A DNA stretch of 64,000 nt from Nocardioides deserti (GCF_014266025.1 NZ_JACMYC010000004.1:186001-250000), one strand, 5' to 3'. Shown: positions 15,376 through 23,630, counted from the first letter of the stretch. Notes: generated from the sequence alone by a model not told the origin. Numbers and translations: made by a program.

Positions 15376-16335
15376 GTGACGAACGATCCCGGGCCCGACC
15401 GCGAGCAGGTGCAGCGAGAGGTCTACCGCAAGGTCGTGACCATCCGCTTCGCCGAGCTGCGCATCCGCGAGCACGTCGAGAAGGAGGGGTTCGGCGGCTT
15501 CTGGCACCCCGGCATCGGCCAGGAGGGCCTCCAGGTCGGCGCGGTCAGCGCGATGCAGGACGACGACTACCTCTACTACGCCCACCGCGGTCTCGGCTAC
15601 GCCTTCGCGAAGGGCATGCCGCTCGAGCCGTTGTTCGGCGACCTCCTCGGCCGGGCCAACGGGAGCACGCGAGGCAAGGGGGGCGGCACGGTCCACTTCG
15701 CCGACGCCTCGCGCCACGTGCTCGGCCAGGGCGGGACGCTCGGCTCGAACTTCGTCATGGGTGCCGGCACCGCGGCGGCCTCCCAGCTGCTCCGGGACGG
15801 GCGCGTCACCGTGGTGTTCTTCGGTGACGGCGCGTCCGGCCGCGGCACCTGGCACGAGGCCGCGCTGCAGGCGTCGGTGTGGAAGCTGCCGGTCGTCTGG
15901 ATCTGCGAGAACAACGGGTGGGCGCTCTCGGCGCGGTTCACCGAGCAGAGCCCGACCGAGCACGTCGCCGACCGCGCCCCGGCGTACGGCATGCCCGGCG
16001 TCGTCGTCGACGGCCAGGACGCGATGGCGGTCCACGACGCGACGGCCGAGGCGATCGACCGCGCGCGCCGCGGGGAGGGCCCGACGCTGATCGAGGCCAA
16101 GACGCTGCGCATCCGCGGCCACTACGAGGGGGACCGCCAGCCCTACCGGGACGACCCGGTGCTGGGCGACGAGATCCCCAATGACCCGGTGCACCGCCTC
16201 GGCGAGAGCATCCCCGACGACGTACGCCGCGGCATCGACGCCGAGGCGCGCAGCCAGGTCGAGCAGGCCTTCGGCGCGGCGCTCGCGGCGCCGCGCGCGG
16301 ACCGCTCGGTGATCTTCGAGGACGTGTGGGCATGA
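15376..16335 (+). CDS. Thiamine-diphosphate-dependent 2-oxoacid/acetoin dehydrogenase E1 alpha subunit
   Basis: E1alpha binds thiamine diphosphate and, with E1beta, decarboxylates or cleaves the substrate before passing the acyl group to E2. The 319-residue protein shows the ThDP motif from VFFGDGASGRG (about residue 150) to WICENN (about 180), and the GFWHPGIGQEG and YAHRGLGYAFAKG active-site blocks. It also has the GGGTVHFADASRHVLGQGG region and RIRGHYEGD near 240. The short length fits acetoin dehydrogenase-type enzymes (AcoA) better than pyruvate E1, so a diketone, acyloin or branched 2-oxoacid is plausible. The GTG start follows GAGGAG. An operator lies 28 bp upstream. The stop overlaps the E1beta start as ATGA. 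Confidence 0.9.
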   Translation: MTNDPGPDREQVQREVYRKVVTIRFAELRIREHVEKEGFGGFWHPGIGQEGLQVGAVSAMQDDDYLYYAHRGLGYAFAKGMPLEPLFGDLLGRANGSTRGKGGGTVHFADASRHVLGQGGTLGSNFVMGAGTAAASQLLRDGRVTVVFFGDGASGRGTWHEAALQASVWKLPVVWICENNGWALSARFTEQSPTEHVADRAPAYGMPGVVVDGQDAMAVHDATAEAIDRARRGEGPTLIEAKTLRIRGHYEGDRQPYRDDPVLGDEIPNDPVHRLGESIPDDVRRGIDAEARSQVEQAFGAALAAPRADRSVIFEDVWA

Positions 16336-17357
16336 CGACGACATCTGCGGCAGCAACGGGCGTGGCGGGCGGGACGGAGCGCGTCATCGGCTACTCCCGC
16401 GCCATCAACGAGGCGCTCGCGGAGGAGATGCGGCGCGACGAGCGCGTCTGGATGATGGGCCAGGACATCGGCCGCCTCGGCGGCGTCTTCGGCCTCACCC
16501 GCGGCCTGCTCGACGAGTTCGGCCCCCTGCGGGTCCGCGACACGGCGATCAACGAGACCTTCATCGTCGGCGGCGCCGCCGGCGCGGCGCTGGCGGGGAC
16601 GATCCCGGTCGTCGAGCTCCAGTTCGCCGACTTCCTCTTCACCGCGGCCGACGAGATCTTCCACAAGCTGGCGAAGTGGCGGTACATGCACGGCGGGCAG
16701 TTCACGATGCCGGTCGTCGTCCGGCTGCCCAGTGGCGTGGTGGGCGGCGCGGGTGCCGAGCACTCCCAGAGCCTCGAGACCATCGCCATGCACGTCGCGG
16801 GACTCAAGGTCGCGGTGCCGGCGACCCCGTCCGACGCCAAGGGGCTGCTCAAGGCAGCGATCCGCGACCCCGACCCGGTGCTGTTCTTCGAGCACAAGGG
16901 CCTCTACCGCGTGAAGGGCCCCGTGCCGGAGTCCGACGAGCACGTCGTCCCCTTCGGGTCGGCGCGCGTCGCCCGGCCGGGCAACGACCTCACGGTGGTG
17001 GCCACCGGGCTGATGGTCGACCGTGCGGTCGCCGCCGCGGAGCAGCTGGCGCCTCACGGCATCGACGTCGAGGTGATCGATCCGCGCACGCTGGTCCCGC
17101 TCGACATCGACACCATCGTCGCCTCCGTCGAGCGCACGCACCGCCTCATGGTCGTGCACGAGGCGTCGCGGACCGCGGGGTTCGGCGCCGAGATCGCGAC
17201 CCAGGTGCAGGAGCGCGCGTTCTTCGCGCTGGACGCGCCGGTGTGGCGCGTCTGCGGCACAGACACCCCGCTCCCGCAGGACCCCGAGCTCGAGCAGGCC
17301 TGCATCCCTTCCACGGACGAGATCGTCGCCGCGGCGCGCGCGCTCGCGGCCATCTAG
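16332..17357 (+). CDS. 2-oxoacid/acetoin dehydrogenase E1 beta subunit
   Basis: The 341-residue transketolase-like beta subunit completes the ThDP site. Visible features are YSRAINEALAEEMRRDERVWMMGQDIG at about residues 19-45 (containing the catalytic Glu of the MGED/GQDIG type), the RVRDTAINETFIVGGAAGAALAG block and the LQFADFLFTAADEIFHKLAKWRYM region. It ends with the transketolase C-terminal domain (GNDLTVVATGLMVDRAVAAAEQL, then VIDPRTLVPLDIDTI). Length is standard. It overlaps E1alpha by 4 nt and lies 10 bp before E2, so the three genes form one operon. No E3 gene is present in the window; a general lipoamide dehydrogenase elsewhere would be needed. Confidence 0.92.
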   Translation: MTTTSAAATGVAGGTERVIGYSRAINEALAEEMRRDERVWMMGQDIGRLGGVFGLTRGLLDEFGPLRVRDTAINETFIVGGAAGAALAGTIPVVELQFADFLFTAADEIFHKLAKWRYMHGGQFTMPVVVRLPSGVVGGAGAEHSQSLETIAMHVAGLKVAVPATPSDAKGLLKAAIRDPDPVLFFEHKGLYRVKGPVPESDEHVVPFGSARVARPGNDLTVVATGLMVDRAVAAAEQLAPHGIDVEVIDPRTLVPLDIDTIVASVERTHRLMVVHEASRTAGFGAEIATQVQERAFFALDAPVWRVCGTDTPLPQDPELEQACIPSTDEIVAAARALAAI

Positions 17358-17367
17358 GAGTCACGCA

Positions 17368-19200
17368 ATGGCGCACGTCCTGATGCCCCGGCTGGGCGTC
17401 TCGGTCACCGAGGGCACGGTCTCGGCGTGGCTGAAGCAGGTCGGTGACCCGGTCGAGGTCGGCGAGCCGATCTGCGAGGTCGCCACCGACAAGGTCGACA
17501 CCGAGATCGAGAGCACCGTCGCCGGTGTGCTGACCGAGCAGCTGTACGCCGTCGACGAGGTCGTCGAGGTCGGCGCACCGCTCGCGACGGTCGCCGCCGC
17601 CGACGAGGCCACCGCCGCCCCCGCGCCGGCCGCGCCGGAGCCGACCGCGCCGGAGCCGACGCCGTCGATCGTGCCGGACCCGGCCGGCTTCGGCGACAGC
17701 CCGGACACCGGTCCTTACCCGGAGCCGCCGGCGCCCGAGCTTGGGCCGAGGCCGGAGGGCGCCGACGACCAGTACGCCGTCGTCATGCCCCGGCTGGGCG
17801 TCTCGGTCACCGAGGGCACGGTCTCGGCGTGGCTGAAGCAGGTCGGTGACCCGGTCGAGCTGGGCGAGCCGATCTGCGAGGTCGCCACCGACAAGGTCGA
17901 CACCGAGATCGAGAGCACGGTCGCCGGCGTCCTGGCCGAGCAGCGCCACGCCGAGGGCGAGGTCGTCCTCGTCGGTGAGCCGCTCGCGCTGGTGACCCCG
18001 GACGGCGCCCTGCCGAGCGCGGCTCCCGCCGCACCCGCGCCGCCGGCGAGCGAGCCGACGGCGGCCCCGGCCGCCGGAGCGGCGCCGACCGCCCAGCCGG
18101 CACCGCAGCGAGCTGCGCAGCCGTCAGCCACTGCCGGGCCGACCGTGCCCGGTCGACCGGCCGAGCTGCGGCCGGCACCTTTTGACCACACCGCGGCCGT
18201 CGACCGACTGCTGGCGACCGTGGCCCGCGCGGGCCGTCCGGTCGCCGCACCGTCCGCCCGGCGGCTGGCCGCCGAGCTCGGGGTCGACCTCGCCCTGGTG
18301 CCCGGCACGGGTGGCGGCGGGCACGTGACCCGTGCCGACGTCCAGCGCGCTGCGGAGCAGCCCGCTGCGGCGCCCGTGGTCGCCGCAACACCCTCGGCGG
18401 CCCCTGCGCCGGCCGCCCCAGCGGCGCCCGTCCCCGAGACCACCGGGCACCCGGTCGGGCCCGACGGGCTGCCGATCGGCTACGAGGACGTGCCGTACGA
18501 CGCCGTCCCCACCAGCCGCATCCGGCGGGTGACGGCCGAGCACATGACGCGTTCGCGCCGCACGGCGGCACACATGACGACCGAGGTCGACGTCGACCTC
18601 GGGCTGCTCACCGACGTGCGCGCCCGGCTCAACGCCCACCGGGCGACCCAGGGACGCGGCAAGCTGTCGTTCCTGCCGTTCGTCGCGCGGGCGACCTGCG
18701 CCGCCCTGCTCGAGCATCCCGACCTCAATGCGACCTTCGAGACCGAGCGCCTGCTGCGGTGGGGCGAGATCAACCTGGGCATCGCCGTGGACACGCCCCG
18801 CGGCCTCATGGTGCCGGTGCTGCGCGGCGCCGAGCGGATGACCGTCGAGACGCTGGGGGAGGGGATCACCGACCTCGCCGCGCGGCTGCGCGACGGCAAG
18901 CCCGGCCCCGACGACTTCCGAGCGGGAACCTTCACGATCTCCAACCCCGGCTCCGTCGGCGCGGTCTCGGCCCCGGCGATCATCAACCAGCCGCAGGTGG
19001 CGATCCTGGGCATGCCGACCATCCAGCGGCGCCCCTGGGTCGTGCGCCTGGCCGACGGCCAGGAGACCATCGCGATCCGCCCGATCCTCCGGCTCGCGCT
19101 GACCTTCGACCACCGGGCCCTCGACGGCGCGGACGCGACCCGCTGCCTGGTCGACATCGGCCGCCGGCTCGAGACCTGGGACGTCGACGACTACCGCTGA
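17368..19200 (+). CDS. Dihydrolipoamide acyltransferase (E2) with two lipoyl domains
   Basis: A 610-residue E2. Lipoyl domain 1 spans about residues 2-78 (lipoyl Lys42 in ATDKVDTE) and lipoyl domain 2 about 136-212 (Lys176, same motif). Long Ala/Pro linkers follow each. A peripheral-subunit-binding domain lies at about 295-328 (PSARRLAAELGVDLALVPGTG). The catalytic acyltransferase domain is at about 370-608, ending in LTFDHRALDGADATRCLVD with the catalytic His and Asp. It transfers the acyl group from E1 to CoA. The two lipoyl domains are nearly identical at DNA level, which suggests recent duplication or gene conversion. ATG has TAGGAG upstream. A strong terminator follows. Confidence 0.94.
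   Translation: MAHVLMPRLGVSVTEGTVSAWLKQVGDPVEVGEPICEVATDKVDTEIESTVAGVLTEQLYAVDEVVEVGAPLATVAAADEATAAPAPAAPEPTAPEPTPSIVPDPAGFGDSPDTGPYPEPPAPELGPRPEGADDQYAVVMPRLGVSVTEGTVSAWLKQVGDPVELGEPICEVATDKVDTEIESTVAGVLAEQRHAEGEVVLVGEPLALVTPDGALPSAAPAAPAPPASEPTAAPAAGAAPTAQPAPQRAAQPSATAGPTVPGRPAELRPAPFDHTAAVDRLLATVARAGRPVAAPSARRLAAELGVDLALVPGTGGGGHVTRADVQRAAEQPAAAPVVAATPSAAPAPAAPAAPVPETTGHPVGPDGLPIGYEDVPYDAVPTSRIRRVTAEHMTRSRRTAAHMTTEVDVDLGLLTDVRARLNAHRATQGRGKLSFLPFVARATCAALLEHPDLNATFETERLLRWGEINLGIAVDTPRGLMVPVLRGAERMTVETLGEGITDLAARLRDGKPGPDDFRAGTFTISNPGSVGAVSAPAIINQPQVAILGMPTIQRRPWVVRLADGQETIAIRPILRLALTFDHRALDGADATRCLVDIGRRLETWDVDDYR
17383..17541 (+). repeat. Direct repeat copy 1, lipoyl domain coding
   Basis: This 159-bp stretch matches 17785-17943 with six substitutions by eye. 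Even silent positions are kept, so the identity reflects DNA copying and not only protein constraint. Confidence 0.85.
17785..17943 (+). repeat. Direct repeat copy 2, lipoyl domain coding
   Basis: Second copy of the lipoyl-domain repeat, offset by 402 bp and in the same frame. Confidence 0.85.
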
Positions 19201-19217
19201 GCGGAGCCGTCCGGGTA

Positions 19218-19258
19218 CGACGACGCCCCACCGTCCGCGGGACGGTGGGGCGTCGTCG
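19218..19258. terminator. Strong terminator hairpin between E2 and TetR
   Basis: A perfect 19-bp stem: arms 19218-19236 and 19240-19258 around a GCG loop, core GCCCCACCGTCC/GGACGGTGGGGC. It starts 17 bp after the E2 stop and also faces the end of the convergent tetR gene. Confidence 0.85.
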
Positions 19259-19299
19259 AACGAGAGGGTCGGCAGAGCCGGCGGGGCCGGTGCGCCCGA

Positions 19300-19947
19300 T
19301 CAGGCCGGCGGGACGGCGCGCGCGGCCGCGGGCGTCAGCTGGTCGGTGCCGAGCCCGTAGACGAGGTAGTTCCAGAACTGGTAGGCCAGCTCGCGCGACC
19401 GCAAGCGGCCGCCGGGGCGGTACCACTGGTAGGCCCAGTTGCACATGCCGAAGGCCGCCAGGGCGGCCAGGTGCGGGTCCGCCTGGCGGAAGACCCCGGA
19501 CTCGACACCGGCAGCGATGAGGTCCTCGACGATGCGCTCGTAGCGGTCGCGCTTGGCCTTGATCGGCCCGCGCGCCTCCGCCGGCAGCTCCCGGTGGTGC
19601 TCGAAGAACACCCGGACGTGCCCGCGGTGGGTCTCCATCAGCTCGAGGATGTCCGCCATGACCTCGAGGAGCAGCTGCTCGGCACGCAGGCCGGTCTCGC
19701 TCCGTGCCTCGTGGCGGTCGATCAGCAGGTCGATGAACTCCTCGTGGATGGCGTGGAGGATGTCGTCCTTGCTCGGGAAGTAGTGGTACAGGGTGGGTTT
19801 GGCGACCCCGACCTCCTTGGCGATGTCGTCCATCGTCGTGCTCGAGTAGCCGGTCTTGTCGAAGAGCCCGGCGGCCCGGCTGACGATCTGCTGACGCCGC
19901 TCGGTCGACGACATCCGACGTCGTGCTGCTCTGTCCACTGTCTTCAC
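19300..19947 (-). CDS. TetR-family transcriptional regulator
   Basis: A 215-residue one-component repressor. The N-terminal helix-turn-helix covers about residues 16-62 (SSTERRQQIVSRAAGLFDKTGYSSTT then MDDIAKEVGVAKPTLYHYFPSKDDIL). The rest is a helical ligand-binding domain ending YQWYRPGGRLRSRELAYQFWNYLVYGL, like regulators of acyl-CoA catabolism. The GTG at 19947 has AAGGA 9 nt upstream; an ATG at 19965 lacks a ribosome binding site. Operator-like palindromes occur in its own upstream region (20003-20020, 20045-20062) and at the promoters of the flanking operons. It is the best candidate for the repressor of the regulon; the ligand is probably a CoA thioester of the pathway. Confidence 0.88.
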   Translation of the reverse strand: MKTVDRAARRRMSSTERRQQIVSRAAGLFDKTGYSSTTMDDIAKEVGVAKPTLYHYFPSKDDILHAIHEEFIDLLIDRHEARSETGLRAEQLLLEVMADILELMETHRGHVRVFFEHHRELPAEARGPIKAKRDRYERIVEDLIAAGVESGVFRQADPHLAALAAFGMCNWAYQWYRPGGRLRSRELAYQFWNYLVYGLGTDQLTPAAARAVPPA

Positions 19948-20002
19948 GTGCAGGCGTCCTTCCATGGCTGACGAGGGGACTCTAATGCCCGGACCGGAGA
20001 AA

Positions 20003-20020
20003 ACCGACTCGTTGGTCGGG
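20003..20020. promoter_or_regulatory. TetR-type operator upstream of tetR
   Basis: ACCGACTCGTTGGTCGGG, an imperfect copy of the ACCGA-N8-TCGGK motif, 55 bp upstream of the GTG start used for tetR. Suggests autoregulation. Confidence 0.55.
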
Positions 20021-20044
20021 AAAACCCAGGACAAATCCGGTCGT

Positions 20045-20062
20045 CGGCCGACCGGTCGGCCG
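20045..20062. promoter_or_regulatory. 18-bp perfect palindrome in the tetR/operon intergenic region
   Basis: CGGCCGACCGGTCGGCCG. It contains CCGACC and GGTCGG halves but with no gap between them, so it differs in spacing from the other operators. It may be a second binding site or a site for another regulator. Confidence 0.4.
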
Positions 20063-20157
20063 GTCTAGAACCGCGATCTGGTCTCGCCGCCGCCCCGGAG
20101 TGGCGCTGTTCCGCAGGTAAACGATCGGAAAATGTGAGCGCAGTCACCGGCAACCCC

Positions 20158-20186
20158 TTGACAGTGTGACCGGGGTTACCTAGCGT
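20158..20186 (+). promoter_or_regulatory. Promoter of the long catabolic operon
   Basis: TTGACA (20158-20163), 17 nt, TAGCGT (20181-20186): a near-consensus housekeeping promoter, the best in the window. Transcription would begin near 20193, immediately before the operator at 20200. Confidence 0.7.
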
Positions 20187-20199
20187 CCTCGCCATGCGA

Positions 20200-20217
20200 A
20201 CCGACCGACGAGTCGGG
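20200..20217. promoter_or_regulatory. TetR-type operator downstream of the operon promoter
   Basis: ACCGACCGACGAGTCGGG begins 14 nt after the -10 box, overlapping the early transcribed region. This is a position where a bound repressor would block RNA polymerase. The same 14-nt spacing is seen at 15316/15330. Confidence 0.65.
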
Positions 20218-20234
20218 CGGAAGGGGGCCTGCAG

Positions 20235-20831
20235 ATGACCGAGCTCAGAAGCTCGTTCGGCGTCGACACCGTCGGCGCCGAGGCGCTGCTGGCCGACCGC
20301 TCGTGCGGCACCTGCGAGCCCTGCGCCGCCGGCGCGGCGCTGTGGTGCCGGAGCCCGCACGGCACGGCCCGGACCTCGAGCCCAGCGCTGCCCGGCGACG
20401 TCCTACCGGCGCTGCGGTCCGCCGTGCTGGCTGTCGCCGCCCTGCTCGAGGCGCCTGCCGCCCGCACCACGCTCGTGGTCGGCCACGAGGGGTCCGCGAC
20501 GCTCGTGCTCGCCCGCCTGCTCGTCGACGGCACGGTCCTCGCCGCCCCGTCCGTGACCGACCCCGACCTCAAGGCGCAGGTCGCTGCTCGCGAGGCCTCC
20601 GGCCGGGCCTCGGTGGTGGTGGCGGCGGACGACGTCCGCTCCGCCGTCCGCGCGGTGCGCCGCGGCGGCCACGTGTGCGTGCCCGGCCCCGCCGCCGACC
20701 TGCCGAGCGTGACCGAGCTCGTCCAGCGCGAGGTCACGCTGCTCGCCCCGCAGCAGGTGACGAGCGTCCTCGAGCGCCTCACCGAGGCGGACTGGGCAGC
20801 GGCCGTCGCCGCGGCCCGGACAGCCGCCTGA
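20235..20831 (+). CDS. Alcohol-dehydrogenase-like protein lacking the catalytic domain
   Basis: The 198-residue product resembles the middle of a zinc-dependent medium-chain dehydrogenase. Residues 24-40 (CGTCEPCAAGAALWC) look like the structural-zinc loop, and 75-165 like a Rossmann fold (TTLVVGHEGSATLVLARLL, then VRAVRRGGHVCVPGPAADLPSVTELVQREVTL, then LAPQQVTSVLERLT). The N-terminal catalytic-zinc region (the CGxCGSD and GHE motifs) is absent, so it is probably not an active dehydrogenase. It has its own start with GAAGGGGG upstream and no frameshift is evident, so it may be a reduced, repurposed family member. It is the first gene of the long operon, directly after the operator. Confidence 0.6.
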   Translation: MTELRSSFGVDTVGAEALLADRSCGTCEPCAAGAALWCRSPHGTARTSSPALPGDVLPALRSAVLAVAALLEAPAARTTLVVGHEGSATLVLARLLVDGTVLAAPSVTDPDLKAQVAAREASGRASVVVAADDVRSAVRAVRRGGHVCVPGPAADLPSVTELVQREVTLLAPQQVTSVLERLTEADWAAAVAAARTAA

Positions 20832-20919
20832 GCCGGCGCCCGAGCCGGAGCCGGAAGACCCCCGAACCGACCTGACCAGCACCACCCGAGACCCCCGCAC
20901 AGCAACCAGGAGGAAGCAC

Positions 20920-21933
20920 ATGGGCCGCACAGCAGATGGCAAGTGGTCGGACGAGTGGACGCCGCCGGTGTTCTCCGTCGATGCCAACGGCAAGGTCATC
21001 GGCTACGTCAACGACCGCACTCCCAACAACTGGGGGCGTTGGGGCGACCTGGACGAGAAGGGCACGGCCAACCTGCTCACCCCGGAGCGCGTGGCCGCGG
21101 CCGCGAAGCTCATCGAGACCGGCAAGGTCGTCAGCTGCGCGATCCCCCTGGACAGCACCGGCCCGGTCCACCCGACGCGCACCGGCGTCGTGCACCTCTA
21201 CGGCTACACCGGGTCCGACTTCGTCGCCGGCACCAAGGCCGGTCAGGACTACCCGAACTTCCAGGGCACCGACGACTACATCTTCATGCCGCTCCAGGGC
21301 AGCACGCAGTGGGACGGCCTGTCCCACTTCTTCTACAAGGACACGATGTTCAACGGCTTCTGGATCGGCAACGTCGAGTCCTACGCCGGCGCCCGTCGTG
21401 GCTCGATCCACCAGATGAAGGACACGCTGGTGGGCCGGGGCGTCCTGCTCGACCTGCCGAAGTTCAAGGGCGTCGACCGCCTCCAGCCGCAGTACGGCAT
21501 CACCCCCGACGACCTCGACGCGTGCGCCGAGGCCCAGGGCGTGACCGTCGGCGAGGGCGACATGCTCGTCATCCGCACCGGGCACGTGCCGTGGTACTAC
21601 CAGCTCGAGGACAAGATGGAGTACTGGAAGGTCGGTGCTCCGGGCATCACCCGTGCCGTCGTCGACTGGCTCGCGGAGAAGGACGTCGCCTCGCTGGCGA
21701 TGGACAACATCGCGGTCGAGGTCGAGCCCCACGAGGAGCCCTTCGAGCACGTCTACCCGCTGCACGCCCGCCTGATCCGCGACCTCGGCCTGACGCTCGG
21801 CGAGGTGTGGTGGCTCGAGGACCTCTCCGCCACCTGCGAGGAGCTCGGCCGCTACGAGTTCTTCCTCTCGGCGCCGCCGCTGAACGTGACGAACGCGTCC
21901 GGCTCGCCGGCGAACCCCGTCGCGGTCTTCTGA
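20920..21933 (+). CDS. Cyclase-family hydrolase (kynurenine formamidase-like fold)
   Basis: A 337-residue member of the cyclase/KynB superfamily of metal-dependent hydrolases that act on amide, lactone or cyclic carbonyl substrates. The metal motif, HxGTHxDxxxH in KynB, appears here as QGSTQWDGLSHF near residue 128, so two of the usual His ligands are Gln, while Asp and the last His remain. Other family elements are IPLDSTGPVHPTR near 84, GRGVLLDLP near 175, EGDMLVIRTGH near 215 and a His-containing end segment (EHVYPLHARLIRDLG). The N-terminus is longer than in KynB. ATG follows AGGAGG. A ring-opening or hydrolytic step in the pathway is a reasonable inference. Confidence 0.85.
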   Translation: MGRTADGKWSDEWTPPVFSVDANGKVIGYVNDRTPNNWGRWGDLDEKGTANLLTPERVAAAAKLIETGKVVSCAIPLDSTGPVHPTRTGVVHLYGYTGSDFVAGTKAGQDYPNFQGTDDYIFMPLQGSTQWDGLSHFFYKDTMFNGFWIGNVESYAGARRGSIHQMKDTLVGRGVLLDLPKFKGVDRLQPQYGITPDDLDACAEAQGVTVGEGDMLVIRTGHVPWYYQLEDKMEYWKVGAPGITRAVVDWLAEKDVASLAMDNIAVEVEPHEEPFEHVYPLHARLIRDLGLTLGEVWWLEDLSATCEELGRYEFFLSAPPLNVTNASGSPANPVAVF

Positions 21934-21957
21934 GCCGAACCGCCCGCGCCCGACGCC

Positions 21958-21991
21958 CGGGCCGGCCCGCCCTGCACCACGGGCCGGCCCG
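21958..21991 (+). terminator. Intra-operon hairpin after the cyclase gene
   Basis: CGGGCCGGCCCG occurs twice (21958-21969 and 21980-21991), giving a 12-bp stem with a 10-nt loop. Between two co-directional genes it may attenuate transcription or mark mRNA processing. Confidence 0.5.
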
Positions 21992-22037
21992 CGCGTCGCG
22001 CGTCACCCACCGCCACGAACCACGAGGACACCCACGC

Positions 22038-23630
22038 ATGCACACCACGCAGCACGACAGCGAGCTGGCCCGCAGCCGCAGGCTCGTCCTGGGCGAGATC
22101 CTGGCGCGCAACGCCCGCCGCGCGCCCGAGCGGACCGCCGTCGTCTTCGAGGACGCCTCCCTGACCTTCGCCGAGCTCGACGAGCGGACCAACCGCCTCG
22201 CCAACGCCCTGGCCGACCGCGGCGTCCAGCACGGCGACAAGGTCGCGGTGCTGATGTACAACCGGCTCGAGGTCGTGGAGTCGTTCTTCGCCTGCCAGAA
22301 GCTCGGCGCCTGCCCCGTGCCCGTCAACTTCCGCCTCGCCCCGACCGAGCTGGCCTACATCCTCTCCGACTCCGACGCCGTCGCGGTCCTCACCGACGAC
22401 GAGCTGACGACCGTCGCGCTGGAGTCGACCGACGGCCTCGCCGCGGTGCGCCTCGTCGCCACGACGGGTACGCCGCAGGGCCGGGCCGAGTCCTACGAGG
22501 AGCTGCTCGCCGCCGGCTCGGCCGAGGCGCCTGCTGCCGACGTGGACGAGGACGACCTCGCGTTCCTCATGTACACCTCGGGCACGACCGGCCGCCCCAA
22601 GGGCGCGATGCTCACCCACCAGAACCTGGTGTGCAACACCATCAACTGGATCCTGGAGATGGAGGCACGGCCGGGCGACACCTGGCTCTCGGGCCTGCCG
22701 CTGTTCCACATCGGCGGCGTCAACGGCCTGCTGCCCTTCATCTACCTCGCCGGCACCTGCATCATCACCCCGTCGACCGGCTTCGACCCCGAGGAGTCGC
22801 TCCGGCTGCTGGAGAAGCACCAGCCGGACATGTGCTACTTCGTGCCGACCCAGTGGCAGCAGATCTGCGAGCACCCGCTGGCGGCGAAGATCGACACCAC
22901 CAACCTGCGCCGCGCGCTGTGGGGTGCCTCCCAGGCGCCGCCGAGCACGCTCGAGCTGCTGGTCACGACGTTCCCGAACGTCGGCATCGTCAACGCCTTC
23001 GGCCAGACCGAGATGTCGTCGAACACCTGCTTCCTCAAGGCCGGTGACGCGGTGCGCAAGATGGGCTCGGTCGGCCTGCCCGCCGTGAACGTCGAGGTGC
23101 GCATCGTCGACGACGAGGGCCGCGACGTGGCCCCGGGCGAGGTCGGCGAGATCGTCTACCGAGGCCCGACGGTGATGAAGGGCTACTACAAGCTGCCCGA
23201 GGCCACCGCGGACGCGTTCCGCGGCGGCTGGTTCCACAGCGGCGACCTGGTCCGCCAGGACGACGAGGGCTTCATCTACGTCGTGGACCGGGTCAAGGAC
23301 ATGATCATCAGCGGTGGGGAGAACATCTACCCCGCCGAGGTCGAGCGCGCCGTCGAGCGGCACCCGGCCGTCCGCGAGGTCGCGGTCGTCGGCGTCCCGC
23401 ACCCGCGCTGGGTCGAGACCCCGGTCGCGGTCGTCGTGGCCGCCGGCGACGAGCGGCCCAGCTCCGAGGACGTCCTGGCGTTCCTCAAGAGCGACCTGGC
23501 GTCGTACAAGAAGCCCTCCGCCGTGGTCTACGTCGACGAGCTGCCGCGCAACGCCTCGGGGAAGATCCTCAAGCGCGACCTGCGGGACAGCTACTGGGAG
23601 CTCTTCGCGCAGACGGGGCAGACCGAGTGA
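22038..23630 (+). CDS. AMP-forming acyl-CoA ligase 1
   Basis: A 530-residue ANL-superfamily enzyme that activates a carboxylic acid to its CoA thioester with ATP. The P-loop motif YTSGTTGRPKGAML is at about residues 179-192. The A5 region is NAFGQTEMSSNTC near 322, the A7 motif is GWFHSGDLVRQDDEGFIYVVDR near 397-420, the hinge is DRVKDMIISGGENIYP, and the A10 Lys is in LPRNASGKILKRDL (about K508). Length is normal. It resembles long/medium-chain FadD enzymes such as FadD3, but substrate specificity cannot be read from sequence. ATG has ACGAGGAC upstream. Its TGA overlaps the start of the second ligase. Confidence 0.93.
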   Translation: MHTTQHDSELARSRRLVLGEILARNARRAPERTAVVFEDASLTFAELDERTNRLANALADRGVQHGDKVAVLMYNRLEVVESFFACQKLGACPVPVNFRLAPTELAYILSDSDAVAVLTDDELTTVALESTDGLAAVRLVATTGTPQGRAESYEELLAAGSAEAPAADVDEDDLAFLMYTSGTTGRPKGAMLTHQNLVCNTINWILEMEARPGDTWLSGLPLFHIGGVNGLLPFIYLAGTCIITPSTGFDPEESLRLLEKHQPDMCYFVPTQWQQICEHPLAAKIDTTNLRRALWGASQAPPSTLELLVTTFPNVGIVNAFGQTEMSSNTCFLKAGDAVRKMGSVGLPAVNVEVRIVDDEGRDVAPGEVGEIVYRGPTVMKGYYKLPEATADAFRGGWFHSGDLVRQDDEGFIYVVDRVKDMIISGGENIYPAEVERAVERHPAVREVAVVGVPHPRWVETPVAVVVAAGDERPSSEDVLAFLKSDLASYKKPSAVVYVDELPRNASGKILKRDLRDSYWELFAQTGQTE

